DNA of 64,000 nt from Glycomyces fuscus (GTDB lineage Bacteria > Actinomycetota > Actinomycetes > Streptosporangiales > Streptosporangiaceae). Below the pieces are notes generated by a model, which was given only the letters and a program-made list of their open reading frames with translations, was not told the origin of the DNA and ran no database searches. A program made the translations under genes and the position numbers. Each line of letters opens with the position of its first letter. Position 1 is the first letter of the stretch. The stretch lies in the NCBI GenBank assembly GCA_002529455.1, contig NYMS01000048.1, positions 549,904 to 613,903 of the forward strand, in the 5' to 3' direction. Shown here piece by piece: positions 46,713 through 55,250 of this stretch.

Positions 46713-47725
46713 CCGCCGGACACAACGGGGGCGACGTCGAGGGATCCGTCGAGGGCGCCCGCGGGGCCGGGCCCCTGCGCGAGACGGCGGTGGGCGGCTA
46801 CCTCGAACCCATCCGGGCGGCGGGCGCCCTGCTGTGGCGCGAGGGCCCCGACGGCACCGAGATCGTCCTCGTCCGCAGGCCCGACCGGGGCGACTGGTCC
46901 CTGCCCAAGGGCAAGCTCAAGAGCCGCGAGCACCCCGTGACCGGCGCGGTCCGCGAGGTGGTCGAGGAGACCGGTCTGACCCCCGTGCTGGGCCGCAGGC
47001 TCCCCCCGCAGCGCTACCTCAAGGACGGCTGGCCCAAGCAGGTGGAGTGGTGGGCGGCCACCACCGCCGACCCCGCGGCGGGGATCGACTACCCGCCCAA
47101 CGAGGAGGTGGACCTGGTCGAGTGGGTGCCGGTGGGGGAGGCCCGCGACCGGCTCACCTACGACCACGACGTACGGGTGGTCGACAACTTCCTGGCCGGG
47201 CCCGCGACGACCTTCCCCGTCATCCTGCTGCGGCACCTGTCGGCGGGGGAGAAGCGCGCCTGGTCCGACGACGACCTCCTGCGGCCCCTGGACGGGACGG
47301 GGCGCGCCGACGCCCTGGCCCTGCCCCGGGTGCTGAGCGCCTACGGGCGGCCCCGGGTGGTGACGTCGGCGGCGGCGCGGTGCACCGAGTCGGTGCTGCC
47401 CTACACGGTCGGGTACGACGTGCCGACGCGCACCGAGCGGGCGTTCACGGTCCACACGCCCCCCGGCGGGTCCTTCCCCGGCGGCTCCCCGTACGGGGCG
47501 GAGGAGGCCCGCGAGGCGTTCGCGCGCATCCTGGCCGAGGGGAGGCCGACCGTCGTGTGCACGCACGGCGAACTCGTCCCGCAGCTGATGGCCGAGGCGC
47601 TCACACGGCTGGGCGCCCCGGTCTCCCAGCAGCTGGGGCTGCGCAAGGGCTCCTTCTGGGTGGTGCACGTCACCTCGGTGGGCGGAGGGCTGGCGGCGGT
47701 GGAGCGGCACTCCGTCCGGGCCTGA
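46709..47725 (+). CDS. mutT1: NUDIX hydrolase fused to a histidine phosphatase (MutT1-like)
   Basis: This 338-residue protein has a Nudix domain (about 33-165; box GKLKSREHPVTGAVREVVEE around 68-90) and a C-terminal histidine phosphatase domain (about 170-330; LLRHLSAGEK with the catalytic RH, then VCTHGELVPQ). The mycobacterial relative MutT1 hydrolyses 8-oxo-GTP/dGTP and diadenosine polyphosphates and keeps oxidised nucleotides out of nucleic acids. The gene overlaps the ppk stop codon, giving translational coupling. The ppk link suggests a shared nucleotide and polyphosphate role. Confidence 0.88.
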   Translation: MTAGHNGGDVEGSVEGARGAGPLRETAVGGYLEPIRAAGALLWREGPDGTEIVLVRRPDRGDWSLPKGKLKSREHPVTGAVREVVEETGLTPVLGRRLPPQRYLKDGWPKQVEWWAATTADPAAGIDYPPNEEVDLVEWVPVGEARDRLTYDHDVRVVDNFLAGPATTFPVILLRHLSAGEKRAWSDDDLLRPLDGTGRADALALPRVLSAYGRPRVVTSAAARCTESVLPYTVGYDVPTRTERAFTVHTPPGGSFPGGSPYGAEEAREAFARILAEGRPTVVCTHGELVPQLMAEALTRLGAPVSQQLGLRKGSFWVVHVTSVGGGLAAVERHSVRA

Positions 47726-47783
47726 GCCCCGGATCCGGCGGGGTGCCCGGAGCCGGGCCGCACGGCGCTGTCATGATGCGGTC

Positions 47784-48227
47784 ATGGCCAAACACAGGGT
47801 TGCGCGGAGCGTCGTGGTCGACGCTCCCGCCAAGCGGATCTTCGACATCATCGCGGAGCCGGCGCGGCACGCGGAGTTCGACGGCTCGGGGACCGTGCTC
47901 TCCAACCTCTTCGGCCCGCAGCGGCTGGAGCGGGGCAGTGAGTTCGGCATGGACATGAGGATGTTCGGCGTCGGTTACCGGATGACCAACCGGGTGGTGG
48001 AGTACGAGGAGGACCGCCTCATCGCCTGGCGGCACTTCGGCTCGCACCGCTGGCGCTACGAACTGGAGGAGCTGCCGGGGGGAGGCACCCGGGTCACGGA
48101 GACCTTCGACTACTCCAGGGGCCTTCCGGCCTTCTACGTCCTGATGGGGATACCCGCCAGGAACGCGCGGAGCATCGAGCAGACCCTGGTACGGCTCAAG
48201 GCCGCGGCGGAGTCGCGGGAGGACTGA
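47784..48227 (+). CDS. SRPBCC-family (polyketide cyclase/dehydrase-like) protein
   Basis: This 147-residue single-domain protein has the START-like pattern: VVDAPAKRIFDIIAEPARHAEF at the start, RVVEYEEDRLIAWRHFG, and a long C-terminal helix RNARSIEQTLVRLKAAAE. These proteins bind small hydrophobic ligands. It is a soluble orphan 58 bp after mutT1 and before a strong terminator. No ligand is implied by the neighbours. Confidence 0.8.
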   Translation: MAKHRVARSVVVDAPAKRIFDIIAEPARHAEFDGSGTVLSNLFGPQRLERGSEFGMDMRMFGVGYRMTNRVVEYEEDRLIAWRHFGSHRWRYELEELPGGGTRVTETFDYSRGLPAFYVLMGIPARNARSIEQTLVRLKAAAESRED

Positions 48228-48255
48228 CCGAGGCCCGTGCGGGCGCGCGCACGGA

Positions 48256-48291
48256 AGCGCCGCCCGCGGATCGGGGGCCGCGGGCGGCGCT
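48256..48291. terminator. 14-bp-stem bidirectional terminator
   Basis: AGCGCCGCCCGCGG and its complement form a perfect 14-bp stem with an 8-base loop, 28 bp after the SRPBCC stop and 97 bp before the stop of the convergent repeat-protein gene. Confidence 0.83.
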
Positions 48292-48387
48292 GCGCTGAGG
48301 AGAACGGGTCCGCCGTGGCTGCGCCGTGCGCCCGCCCCTCCGCGGGCGCGTCGGGCTCAAGCGGACGCGCGGACCCGGGCGGGGCGA

Positions 48388-49071
48388 CTAGCGCCGGTCG
48401 TGGTCCTTGTCGTCCTCGTCCTCGTCGTCCTCGTAGTAGCCGTCCTTGTGGTCCTCGTCGTCGTGGTCCCCGTTGTCGCGGCCGTCGCGGCCGTTGCGGT
48501 CGTCGCCCTTGCGGTCGTCGCCATTACGGCCGTCGTGGTCGTCGCCGTCGCGGCCGTTGCGGTCGTCGCCCTTGCGGTCGTCGCGGTCGCCGCCCTTGCG
48601 GCCGTCGTGGTCGTCGCCCTTGCGGTCGTCGCGGTCGCCGCCCTTGCGGTCGTCGCCGTCGCGGCCGTCGCGGCCGTCGCGGTCGTCGTGGCCGTTGTCG
48701 TCGTCCTCCTCGTAACCGTTGTCATCGTGGTCGTGCCCGTTGCCGCGGCCGTCGTGGTCGTCGCCCTTGCGGTCGTCGCGGTCGTCGCCCTTGCGGCCGT
48801 CGCGGTCGTGGCCGTTGCGGCCGTCGTGGTCGTCGCCCTTGCGGTCGTCGCCGTTGCGCCGGTCGTCGTGGTCGTGCCCGTTGCGGTCGTCGCCCTTGCC
48901 CTTGCCACCGCGGTCGTGCCCGTTGTCGCCGTGGTCGTGCCCGTTGTCACCGTTGTCGTGGTGCCAGCCGTGGTAGCCGTTGTGCTCCTCGTCCGCGATG
49001 GCGGGGGAGGAGGCGCCGATGACGGCACCGGCGGTCAGGGCCATGAGGGCGAGTCCAGCGATACGCTTCAC
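48388..49071 (-). CDS. Secreted low-complexity Asp/His/Gly/Arg-rich repeat protein
   Basis: This 227-residue protein starts with a signal peptide (RIAGLALMALTAGAVIGASS, cleaved after AIADEE or nearby). About 190 residues made almost only of Asp, Gly, His, Arg, Lys and Asn follow, with units such as DDRKGDDHDGRNG, and it ends acidic. No fold is expected. Asp/His richness suggests metal binding outside the cell, but this is inference. The GTG at 49071 follows AAGGA. A -10-like TACATT on the reverse strand lies at 49121-49116. A secreted protein is much more credible than the open frames on other strands, which lack signal peptide and ribosome site. Confidence 0.72.
   Translation of the reverse strand: MKRIAGLALMALTAGAVIGASSPAIADEEHNGYHGWHHDNGDNGHDHGDNGHDRGGKGKGDDRNGHDHDDRRNGDDRKGDDHDGRNGHDRDGRKGDDRDDRKGDDHDGRGNGHDHDDNGYEEDDDNGHDDRDGRDGRDGDDRKGGDRDDRKGDDHDGRKGGDRDDRKGDDRNGRDGDDHDGRNGDDRKGDDRNGRDGRDNGDHDDEDHKDGYYEDDEDEDDKDHDRR
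48400..48990 (-). repeat. Degenerate short repeats within the Asp/His-rich gene
   Basis: Units such as GACGACCGCAAGGGCGACGA recur many times with 9-27 bp phasing and few third-position changes. Because of this, all frames of the stretch stay open. The pattern predicts slippage and length variation between strains. Confidence 0.8.
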
Positions 49072-49327
49072 AATAATCCTTGCTGTGAGTAGCGGAAAAA
49101 TAACTGCCAGTGATGAATGTAGGCTGGCGGTCCCCGTTTGGCCAGTTCATCGGTGCGAGGAAGTCACATTGACCTCGGGGAACGCTCGGATTTCGCGACA
49201 GAACACGGAACGTCCCCACATGCCCTAAAGTTCGGCAAGGGTCCCTGTTCCACGCGTCTCCCGGCAACCGCGGCGCGCACCGGTGGGGCCCGTGCACGGT
49301 CCGGTCGAACCAGAGTCGGGGGCACAC

Positions 49328-50035
49328 GTGGGAACAACCTTGGGTGACGTCTGGCAGGAAGTGCTGTCGGTCCAGCCCGAACCGGAGCGGTGGATCATCG
49401 TCACCGCGGCGGTCCTGGCACTGGCGGCCGTACTGCTCGGCCCGCCCTGGCGGATCGGACGCAACGTCGTCACCATCGCCCACGAGGGCGGACACGCCCT
49501 GGTCGCCCTGCTCAGCGGTCGTCAGCTCACCGGTATCCGGCTCCACTCGGACACCTCCGGGGTCACCGTCTCCCGGGGCAAGCCGACCGGCGTCGGCATG
49601 GTCCTGACCGTCTTCGCGGGCTACGTCTCCTCGTCGGTCATCGGCTTGCTCGGCATCCTCATGCTCATGTCGGACCGCATCACCGCCCTGCTGTGGCTGA
49701 GCATCGTCGTGCTCGCCGCCATGCTGCTGATGATCCGCAACGTCTACGGCGTGGTGTCGATCGTGGCGACCGGCGCGGTGGTGTTCGGGATCAGCTGGTT
49801 CACCCCGTCGGAGGTACAGGCGGCCTTCGCCTACCTGTTCATCTGGTTCCTGCTCTTCGCGGGCGTGCGGCCGGTCGTCGAACTCCAGTCCCAGCGCAGG
49901 CGCAATCCCTCACCGCACTCCGACGCCGACCAGCTGGCCCGGCTCACCGGTGTGCCCGGGACCCTGTGGGTGGTGGTCTTCTTCCTGGTCAACGCGGCGG
50001 TGACCGGCCTCGGCGTCTGGTTGCTGCTCTTCTAG
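49328..50035 (+). CDS. M50B-like membrane zinc metallopeptidase
   Basis: This 235-residue membrane protein has VTIAHEGGHALVALLSGRQL, the HExxH zinc site (about residues 55-60), followed by several membrane helices and no PDZ domain. It matches the compact M50B peptidase-like family of actinobacteria. Targets are unknown. I start it at GTG 49328; the ribosome site is a weak GGGGGC, and a TAAAGT at 49226-49231 may be the -10. A GTG at 49283 would add 15 residues. A terminator follows at 50061. Confidence 0.8.
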   Translation: MGTTLGDVWQEVLSVQPEPERWIIVTAAVLALAAVLLGPPWRIGRNVVTIAHEGGHALVALLSGRQLTGIRLHSDTSGVTVSRGKPTGVGMVLTVFAGYVSSSVIGLLGILMLMSDRITALLWLSIVVLAAMLLMIRNVYGVVSIVATGAVVFGISWFTPSEVQAAFAYLFIWFLLFAGVRPVVELQSQRRRNPSPHSDADQLARLTGVPGTLWVVVFFLVNAAVTGLGVWLLLF

Positions 50036-50060
50036 GGGTTTCCCGCCCCGTGTACGGCGA

Positions 50061-50089
50061 AGGGGCGCGACCGTGGAGGTCGCGCCCCT
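50061..50089. terminator. 12-bp-stem bidirectional terminator
   Basis: AGGGGCGCGACC and its complement form a perfect stem with a GTGGA loop between the convergent M50B (ends 50035) and STAS (ends 50159) genes. Confidence 0.83.
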
Positions 50090-50158
50090 GGCGCGTGTGC
50101 TGTGGACGTCGTGCGGGAGAGTGCCCGGGGGGCAGGCGGTGTCGGCGGCACGGGGGTA

Positions 50159-50509
50159 CTACGCGCGCGGAGCCGTGAGCGCCTCCGCGACCGTCGGGAA
50201 GACGGGGATGCGCGTGTCGAGCGAGGTCACCCGCAGGGTCTGCACCACCCGGTTGATGGGCGAGGCGATGGCCAGGAGCGCTTTTTGCTCCTTGGCCGCC
50301 TTGTGCGCGCGGATCAGGACGCGCAGACCGCTGGAGTCGATGAACCGCAGGTCGGCGCAGTCCAGGACCACACGGCCGAAGGGCTGCGTGGTGAGAGCCT
50401 CGGTCACCGCCTCCTGGAAGCGGTGCTCGGTGGCCATGTCGATCTCCCCGTCCAACGCCAGAACCCGTCCGGCGTCGTGCAGGGTGGAGGAGATGGTCAG
50501 GTCGGGCAT
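50159..50509 (-). CDS. STAS-domain anti-sigma factor antagonist
   Basis: This 116-residue protein is a single STAS domain, LALDGEIDMATEHRFQEAV, with the conserved FIDSSGLRVLIRAH, in which Ser59 or Ser60 would be phosphorylated by an anti-sigma kinase. It stands alone; its kinase and phosphatase lie elsewhere, perhaps the SpoIIE-type protein at 20290-22476. The ATG at 50509 has GGAG 7 bp upstream, and the frame continues upstream without homology. Confidence 0.88.
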   Translation of the reverse strand: MPDLTISSTLHDAGRVLALDGEIDMATEHRFQEAVTEALTTQPFGRVVLDCADLRFIDSSGLRVLIRAHKAAKEQKALLAIASPINRVVQTLRVTSLDTRIPVFPTVAEALTAPRA

Positions 50510-51090
50510 GGCGACTCCGGCGTATTCGGGCCTCGCCCGACGGGTCGGCGCGGTGGGCCGCACGCGGCTCCACGAGCGCGTGCCGACCGGGACGTTCGTC
50601 GTGTTACCGCGGTGGCCAAGCTGATGGTTCATCAAGTTCCTTGCGTGATGCCCCCGGAAAGGGGGAGAAGCGCCCTTCTCGCCTGGGTTTGTCGGACAGA
50701 CCCGCGCGAAGCGGGTCGTCGGGCAAACGTGCAAACCCGGGCCGGAAGTTCCTGCGTGTCCGTGCCCTGCGATGGAGGCGGTGGAGACGGACGGTGCGCC
50801 GGTGGCGCCGAATCGCTGCTTCGGGCCACTCCCGCCCTCGGCAACTGTGCAAACTCGCCCGCGGGGGCGGGCATTCCCCGCCGGTGCGGGCGGGGGCCGT
50901 CGGACGGCGGGTCCTGGCCTCTCCCGAGCGGTCGGTTCGGCCGGCTCGGTGCCCTGTGGGACACCGGATGTCTCCTACGAGAGGCCGCCCAGCCACGGAC
51001 TTTACCACAGGGCTGTGGCCGATTCGTGACGTGAGCGACGCAAGGTCGTGCTCGCGTCCTTTGCTCCCCGTGTGCTCTATGAGGTATGCA
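50510..51090. other. 581-bp region without a supported gene
   Basis: Open frames here are composed like shadows and none has a ribosome site. The zone 50600-50760 should hold the promoter of the STAS gene. TGCATCACATGCA, an imperfectly spaced 5-bp dyad, stands at 51087-51099 across the end of the next gene. Confidence 0.5.
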
Positions 51091-53445
51091 TCACATGCAC
51101 TGGGCGTTCTCGACGGGTTCGGGATCGGCTGTCCGGTCCTCGTCCCTCTGCTGGAGGGCCCACACACACGCCGACAGGGTGAGCGGTACCACCACCGTCA
51201 GCGCGATCGCCGGGATCGCCACCCCCGAGTCGTTGACCGCGAAGCCCACCAGCGCGGTCACCAGCGAGCCGGTCAGCCCCGCCCGCAGCGTCGGCGCGTA
51301 CTCGTAGGCCACCTGGAGCGCACCGATCCGCCAGTGGGTCGGCCGGTGGAGCATCACGAACAGGAACACCAGAGCGCACGCCGCCAGCAGGGTCAGCTGC
51401 CAGTTGCCCAGCGTCCCCAGCATCGCGCTCAGCTTGCGGGCCACCACCGCCCCCGCCTCGCCGCCGACCACCTGGGCGGCGAAGGCACCGAGGTGGCTGC
51501 GGTCCCCCGGCGGGCGCAGGTAGTCCAGCCACGAGATCAGTGAGATCGCCGTCACCGTCACCAGGGCCACCACGGCCAGGCGCGCCGCCGTCACGCGCAC
51601 CCCGGCGATCATCATCGTGGTCACCGCCAGGCCGGGGATCAGCGCGATCACCCCGCCGAAGTCGGTGCCCAGCCCCGGCCAGCCCACGATCAGCACCGTC
51701 GACGCACCGACGACCAGGGTCACCGCCACGGCGGAGCGGCGCCACCCCCGTGAGACCAGCTCGTGGGAGATCCCCGCCACCGTCATCAGCATGCCGGTCG
51801 CGAACGTCGCGAACGCGATGTTGCCGACCCCGTAGAACCGGCCCGCCACGATCGGCGAGTACCCCGTGGGCGAGTTCATCTGGAGGTAGGCGCCGAAGCA
51901 CAGGTCCAGGAAGAGCACCGCCGTGGTCGTGCCCGCCACCACCGTCATCGGGCCCAGGACGGTGCGCCGCCACGGCCCCGCCATGGCCAGCGCCACCACC
52001 AGGGCGTCCGCGGCCAGGACGCACACCAGCAGCGGCAGCAGCGGCGAGGGCGCGGCCCACCACGGGATGAGGTTGGCCAGGTAGCTGGCCACCGGGAAGG
52101 CCGCCCCGGCCAGCGCCACCACCCGCGTCAGCGTCAGCACGCGCGCGCGTTTGCCGCGCTGCCGGTTGGAGTAGCGGTGCAGCGCGTAGGCCGCGGCCGC
52201 GTAGATGAGCAGCTGGAAGGCGACCAGGCCGCTGAAGAAGCCCGGGATGGCGGCGCCCACCACCACCGCGGCGGTGTTGAACTCCACCAGCCGCCCGACG
52301 GCCTCGTCGGTTGTCGGGGGCCGGCCGGTCAGGTGCCAGGACCGGCCGCTGGTCGGCTCGGTGGCCCGCATCCCCAGGGCGGTCAGGACGGTCGGCGTGG
52401 TGTCGGTGAGCACCACCAGTCCGGCCCGGCGGGTCGAGTCCGAGGCCAGGAAGGACCCCTCCCCGGTGAACCCCGACTCACCGATCTCCCCGGACACGGC
52501 CACCGTGAGCTGGGAGGGGCCGGTGTCCATGGAGACGCCGACCACCATCAGCGACGAGCCGACCGGCAGCACGCGCTCCAGCGCCCTCAGCCGCTCGTCC
52601 AGGGCGGCCAGCGCCTTGTCGCGCTCCCACTCGGGGACGTCGTCGGGGTCGGGCTCGGGCGGGCCCCCGGCCTCCCCGTCCGACTCGCGCTCCTCCTCTG
52701 CGTCCTCCTCCCCGACCGGTTCCTGCGCGGCCTCCCGGGCCTCCTCGTCGGTGATCGGCGGGTCCGGGTAGTCGGGGTAGAGCCGGGTGAGCCCGGCCAG
52801 CTCGACCGCCGCCAGGGAGACCCCCTCCAGGCGGTCGGTGGTCAGGTCGCGCACGTCGTCGACGTAGTGGTCCACCCGCCCGGAGGCGTCGGCCACGCCC
52901 AGGGCGGCGCCGTGGCCGACGGCGAGCGTGGTCCCGCCCTCCTCGTGCACGGTCTGCCCGAGCAGCCCCACGGGCGCGTCGAAGAGCGTCCTCGCGTTCT
53001 GGCTGACGTAGGCGTCGAAGCCCGGGACGACCGCGCCCGAGCCGGTGCGCTCGGGCTCCGGGGCGGCCTCGCACACCGTGAAGCGCTCCCGGATGGACAG
53101 GGCGCGCTGCCCGGCCGACACCGACAGCCAGCCGTCGGTGGGGCAGGTGCGCGAGGTGGCCGTGCGGATCGACACGTTGCCGATCGAGCCCTCCTCGGCC
53201 ATCTCCCACAGCGTCGGTGTGGTCTCGGGGCTCACGTCCTGCCACAGAAGGCCCGGAACTCCCACGAGCACTACGGGACCCTCACGCCGGTCGGCCGGCC
53301 CCTCGGGGCCGGGCAGGGCATCGGACTCGGCGAGACCCATGGCGGACGCGGCGGGCGCGGTACACAGCAGCACCGCCGCGGACAGCAGCAGGGCACCCAG
53401 GCGCCTTCCCCAGTGCGCCCCCGGTGTGACGAGCCGTCGTGGCAT
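51091..53445 (-). CDS. Alkaline phosphatase-like ectodomain with polytopic membrane domain
   Basis: This 784-residue protein has a signal sequence (GALLLSAAVLLCTAPAASA) and a secreted domain of about 350 residues (PVVLVGVPGLLWQDVSPETT, PTLWEMAEEGSIGNVSIRT, then SLMVVGVSMDTGPSQLTVAV) that resembles alkaline phosphatase-superfamily folds with many metal ligands altered. About 11 membrane helices from residue about 390 onward follow. An acidic linker (EEDAEEERESDGEAGG) interrupts the ectodomain. The family is conserved in actinobacteria but I know no function for it. The tail is short and soluble. Start at ATG 53445. Confidence 0.72.
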   Translation of the reverse strand: MPRRLVTPGAHWGRRLGALLLSAAVLLCTAPAASAMGLAESDALPGPEGPADRREGPVVLVGVPGLLWQDVSPETTPTLWEMAEEGSIGNVSIRTATSRTCPTDGWLSVSAGQRALSIRERFTVCEAAPEPERTGSGAVVPGFDAYVSQNARTLFDAPVGLLGQTVHEEGGTTLAVGHGAALGVADASGRVDHYVDDVRDLTTDRLEGVSLAAVELAGLTRLYPDYPDPPITDEEAREAAQEPVGEEDAEEERESDGEAGGPPEPDPDDVPEWERDKALAALDERLRALERVLPVGSSLMVVGVSMDTGPSQLTVAVSGEIGESGFTGEGSFLASDSTRRAGLVVLTDTTPTVLTALGMRATEPTSGRSWHLTGRPPTTDEAVGRLVEFNTAAVVVGAAIPGFFSGLVAFQLLIYAAAAYALHRYSNRQRGKRARVLTLTRVVALAGAAFPVASYLANLIPWWAAPSPLLPLLVCVLAADALVVALAMAGPWRRTVLGPMTVVAGTTTAVLFLDLCFGAYLQMNSPTGYSPIVAGRFYGVGNIAFATFATGMLMTVAGISHELVSRGWRRSAVAVTLVVGASTVLIVGWPGLGTDFGGVIALIPGLAVTTMMIAGVRVTAARLAVVALVTVTAISLISWLDYLRPPGDRSHLGAFAAQVVGGEAGAVVARKLSAMLGTLGNWQLTLLAACALVFLFVMLHRPTHWRIGALQVAYEYAPTLRAGLTGSLVTALVGFAVNDSGVAIPAIALTVVVPLTLSACVWALQQRDEDRTADPEPVENAQCM

Positions 53446-53596
53446 GGCGGACCCCCCGTCGCGCGCTCAGCCGGACTGGTCGCTCACCCTAGCCATTCTC
53501 CGCGCCGCGTAGGGGGATCCGCGGGTCCCGGCGCGTGGGACGGTGTGCGCGGTGGCTCCGGCCGAGGGCCGGGGCGGAGCGCGGACGGGGTTTCGG

Positions 53597-54691
53597 TCAG
53601 GAGGTGAGGCCCCACTGCCGGAGGGTCTCCGCGGTGTCGGGCTGTTCGGCGCCCCGGGTGACCCCGCCCGGAGTGCGGTCGAAACGGGGTGCCGGACCCG
53701 GGACGATCCGGTCGCCGTCGCGCACGAGCGAGCCGCGGGCGCGCACGTGCGGGTGGTCGGGGGCCTCCTCCAGGGACAGGACCGGCATCACGCAGGCGTC
53801 GGCCCCCCCGAACACCTCGCCCCACGCGTCACGGGTGCGGGTGCGCAGGACCTCGGCGAACCGCTCGCGCAGCCGTGGCCAGCCCGACCGGTCCCACTGG
53901 TCGGGCAGTTCCTCCCCGGCCAGGCCGGTGCCCTCCAGGAACGCGGCGTAGAACTGGGGCTCGATGCAGCCGACCGATACGTACCGGCCGTCCGCGCACT
54001 CGTAGACGTCGTACCAGGGGGCGCCGGTGTCCAGGTAGTTGGTGCCGCGCTCGTCGTTCCAGGAGCCGCGCGCGCGGTCCTCGTGCAGCATCGACATCAG
54101 GAGCGCGCTGCCGTCCACCATCGCGGCGTCCACGACCTGGCCGCGGCCGGAGGACTGGCGCTCGACCAGCGCGCCGAGGATCCCGGTGACCGCGAACATG
54201 GTGCCCCCGGCGAAGTCGCCCAGGAGGTTGACCGGGGGGACCGGCGGGCCGCCCGCGCGGCCGATGGCGTGCAGGGCGCCGTTGACGGAGATGTAGTTCA
54301 TGTCGTGTCCCGCGGTGCGCGCGAGCGGTCCGTCCTGGCCCCAGCCGGTGACCCGCGCGTAGACCAGGCGCGGGTTGAGCCCGAGGCAGTCCTCGGGTCC
54401 CAGCCCCAGGCGCTCCATGACCCCGGGGCGGAAGCCCTCCAGGAGCGCGTCGGCCCGGGAGACCAGGTCGCGGGCGAGCGCGAGGCCCTCCTCGGACTTG
54501 AGGTCGGCGGGCAGGACGGTGCGCCCCTCGCTCATGTGGGGGCCGCCCGCGCCGGCGTTCATCGCGTCGGCTGCCGCGGGGCGGTCGAGGCGGATGACGC
54601 TCGCGCCCAGGTCGGCGAGGAGCATCCCGGCCATCGGCGCAGGGCCGATCCCGGTGAACTCGACGACGCGGATTCCGTTCAGTGGTCCCAT
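53597..54691 (-). CDS. CoA transferase family III, alpha-methylacyl-CoA racemase-like
   Basis: This 364-residue protein fits the CaiB/BaiF family. GIRVVEFTGIGPAPMAGMLL opens it; RTAGHDMNYISVNG holds the racemase His, VNLLGDFAGG the Asp, and YVSVGCIEPQFYAAFLEG the Glu expected for alpha-methylacyl-CoA racemase (Amacr/Mcr), so I favour a racemase of 2-methyl-branched acyl-CoAs over a plain CoA transferase. The enzyme would invert C2 for beta-oxidation of branched lipids. It stands alone with no fatty acid genes nearby. The ATG at 54691 has GGAG 10 bp upstream. Confidence 0.86.
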   Translation of the reverse strand: MGPLNGIRVVEFTGIGPAPMAGMLLADLGASVIRLDRPAAADAMNAGAGGPHMSEGRTVLPADLKSEEGLALARDLVSRADALLEGFRPGVMERLGLGPEDCLGLNPRLVYARVTGWGQDGPLARTAGHDMNYISVNGALHAIGRAGGPPVPPVNLLGDFAGGTMFAVTGILGALVERQSSGRGQVVDAAMVDGSALLMSMLHEDRARGSWNDERGTNYLDTGAPWYDVYECADGRYVSVGCIEPQFYAAFLEGTGLAGEELPDQWDRSGWPRLRERFAEVLRTRTRDAWGEVFGGADACVMPVLSLEEAPDHPHVRARGSLVRDGDRIVPGPAPRFDRTPGGVTRGAEQPDTAETLRQWGLTS

Positions 54692-55250
54692 GGGCGGTCT
54701 CCAAGGCGGTAGAGGGGAGCGCGCACGACTAGAACGTCGCTCGGTTCATTGTGCAGGCTCCGGTCGGGCCGTGCCACGGCGGCACCCCCGCGGCACTCCG
54801 AGGGAGGGGTGAACAGAAGCGGAGGAAAAGGGGAAAAGAGAATTCTGGTTCGGAAAGCCGCGAAATGATCCGCCTTTTCGGTCAACTGCAAAAGCGTTCC
54901 TTCAATGGGCGTTAACGTGTCGGTGTTCACCGGGGCGGGAGTGGGTTCCCGACTCCGGAAAAACCTTCCCCCACCCCCGCCGACAGCGGTGGAGAGCTGG
55001 AGTGCACCCGTTTCGGGCAGAGCGCGGGAAACCCGCGCCGACCTTTCCGGAAAAGGACGGGTCCGTCATGCCCGGCGCCCCAGGGAAACGCCCCCCGCCG
55101 CCCCGCCGAGCGGGCCCGGAGCGGCCAGCAGCCGTACGGCGGCGTCGGTGGCGGCCGGCGGAGCCGACGGCCCCACCGCGGCACGCACCTGTTCGGCAGG
55201 GCGGATCCACCGGAAACGGGACAACAGGCGGGAGCTGGCAAGATGTGGGG
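54692..55250. other. 559-bp intergenic region upstream of rsmA
   Basis: No gene is supported. It has an AT-rich patch at 54815-54910 with a GTTAAC at 54911-54916 and GAATTC at 54841-54846. The rest is GC-rich; the rsmA start is preceded only by AAGATGTGGGG. Promoters for both flanking divergent genes should lie here. Confidence 0.5.

Noticed and set aside
48400..49092. Val/Ala-rich forward frame opposite the Asp/His-rich gene
   Set aside because: It arises because the repeat leaves all frames open. It has no ribosome site and no start context, while the reverse frame has a signal peptide and a GTG with AAGGA.
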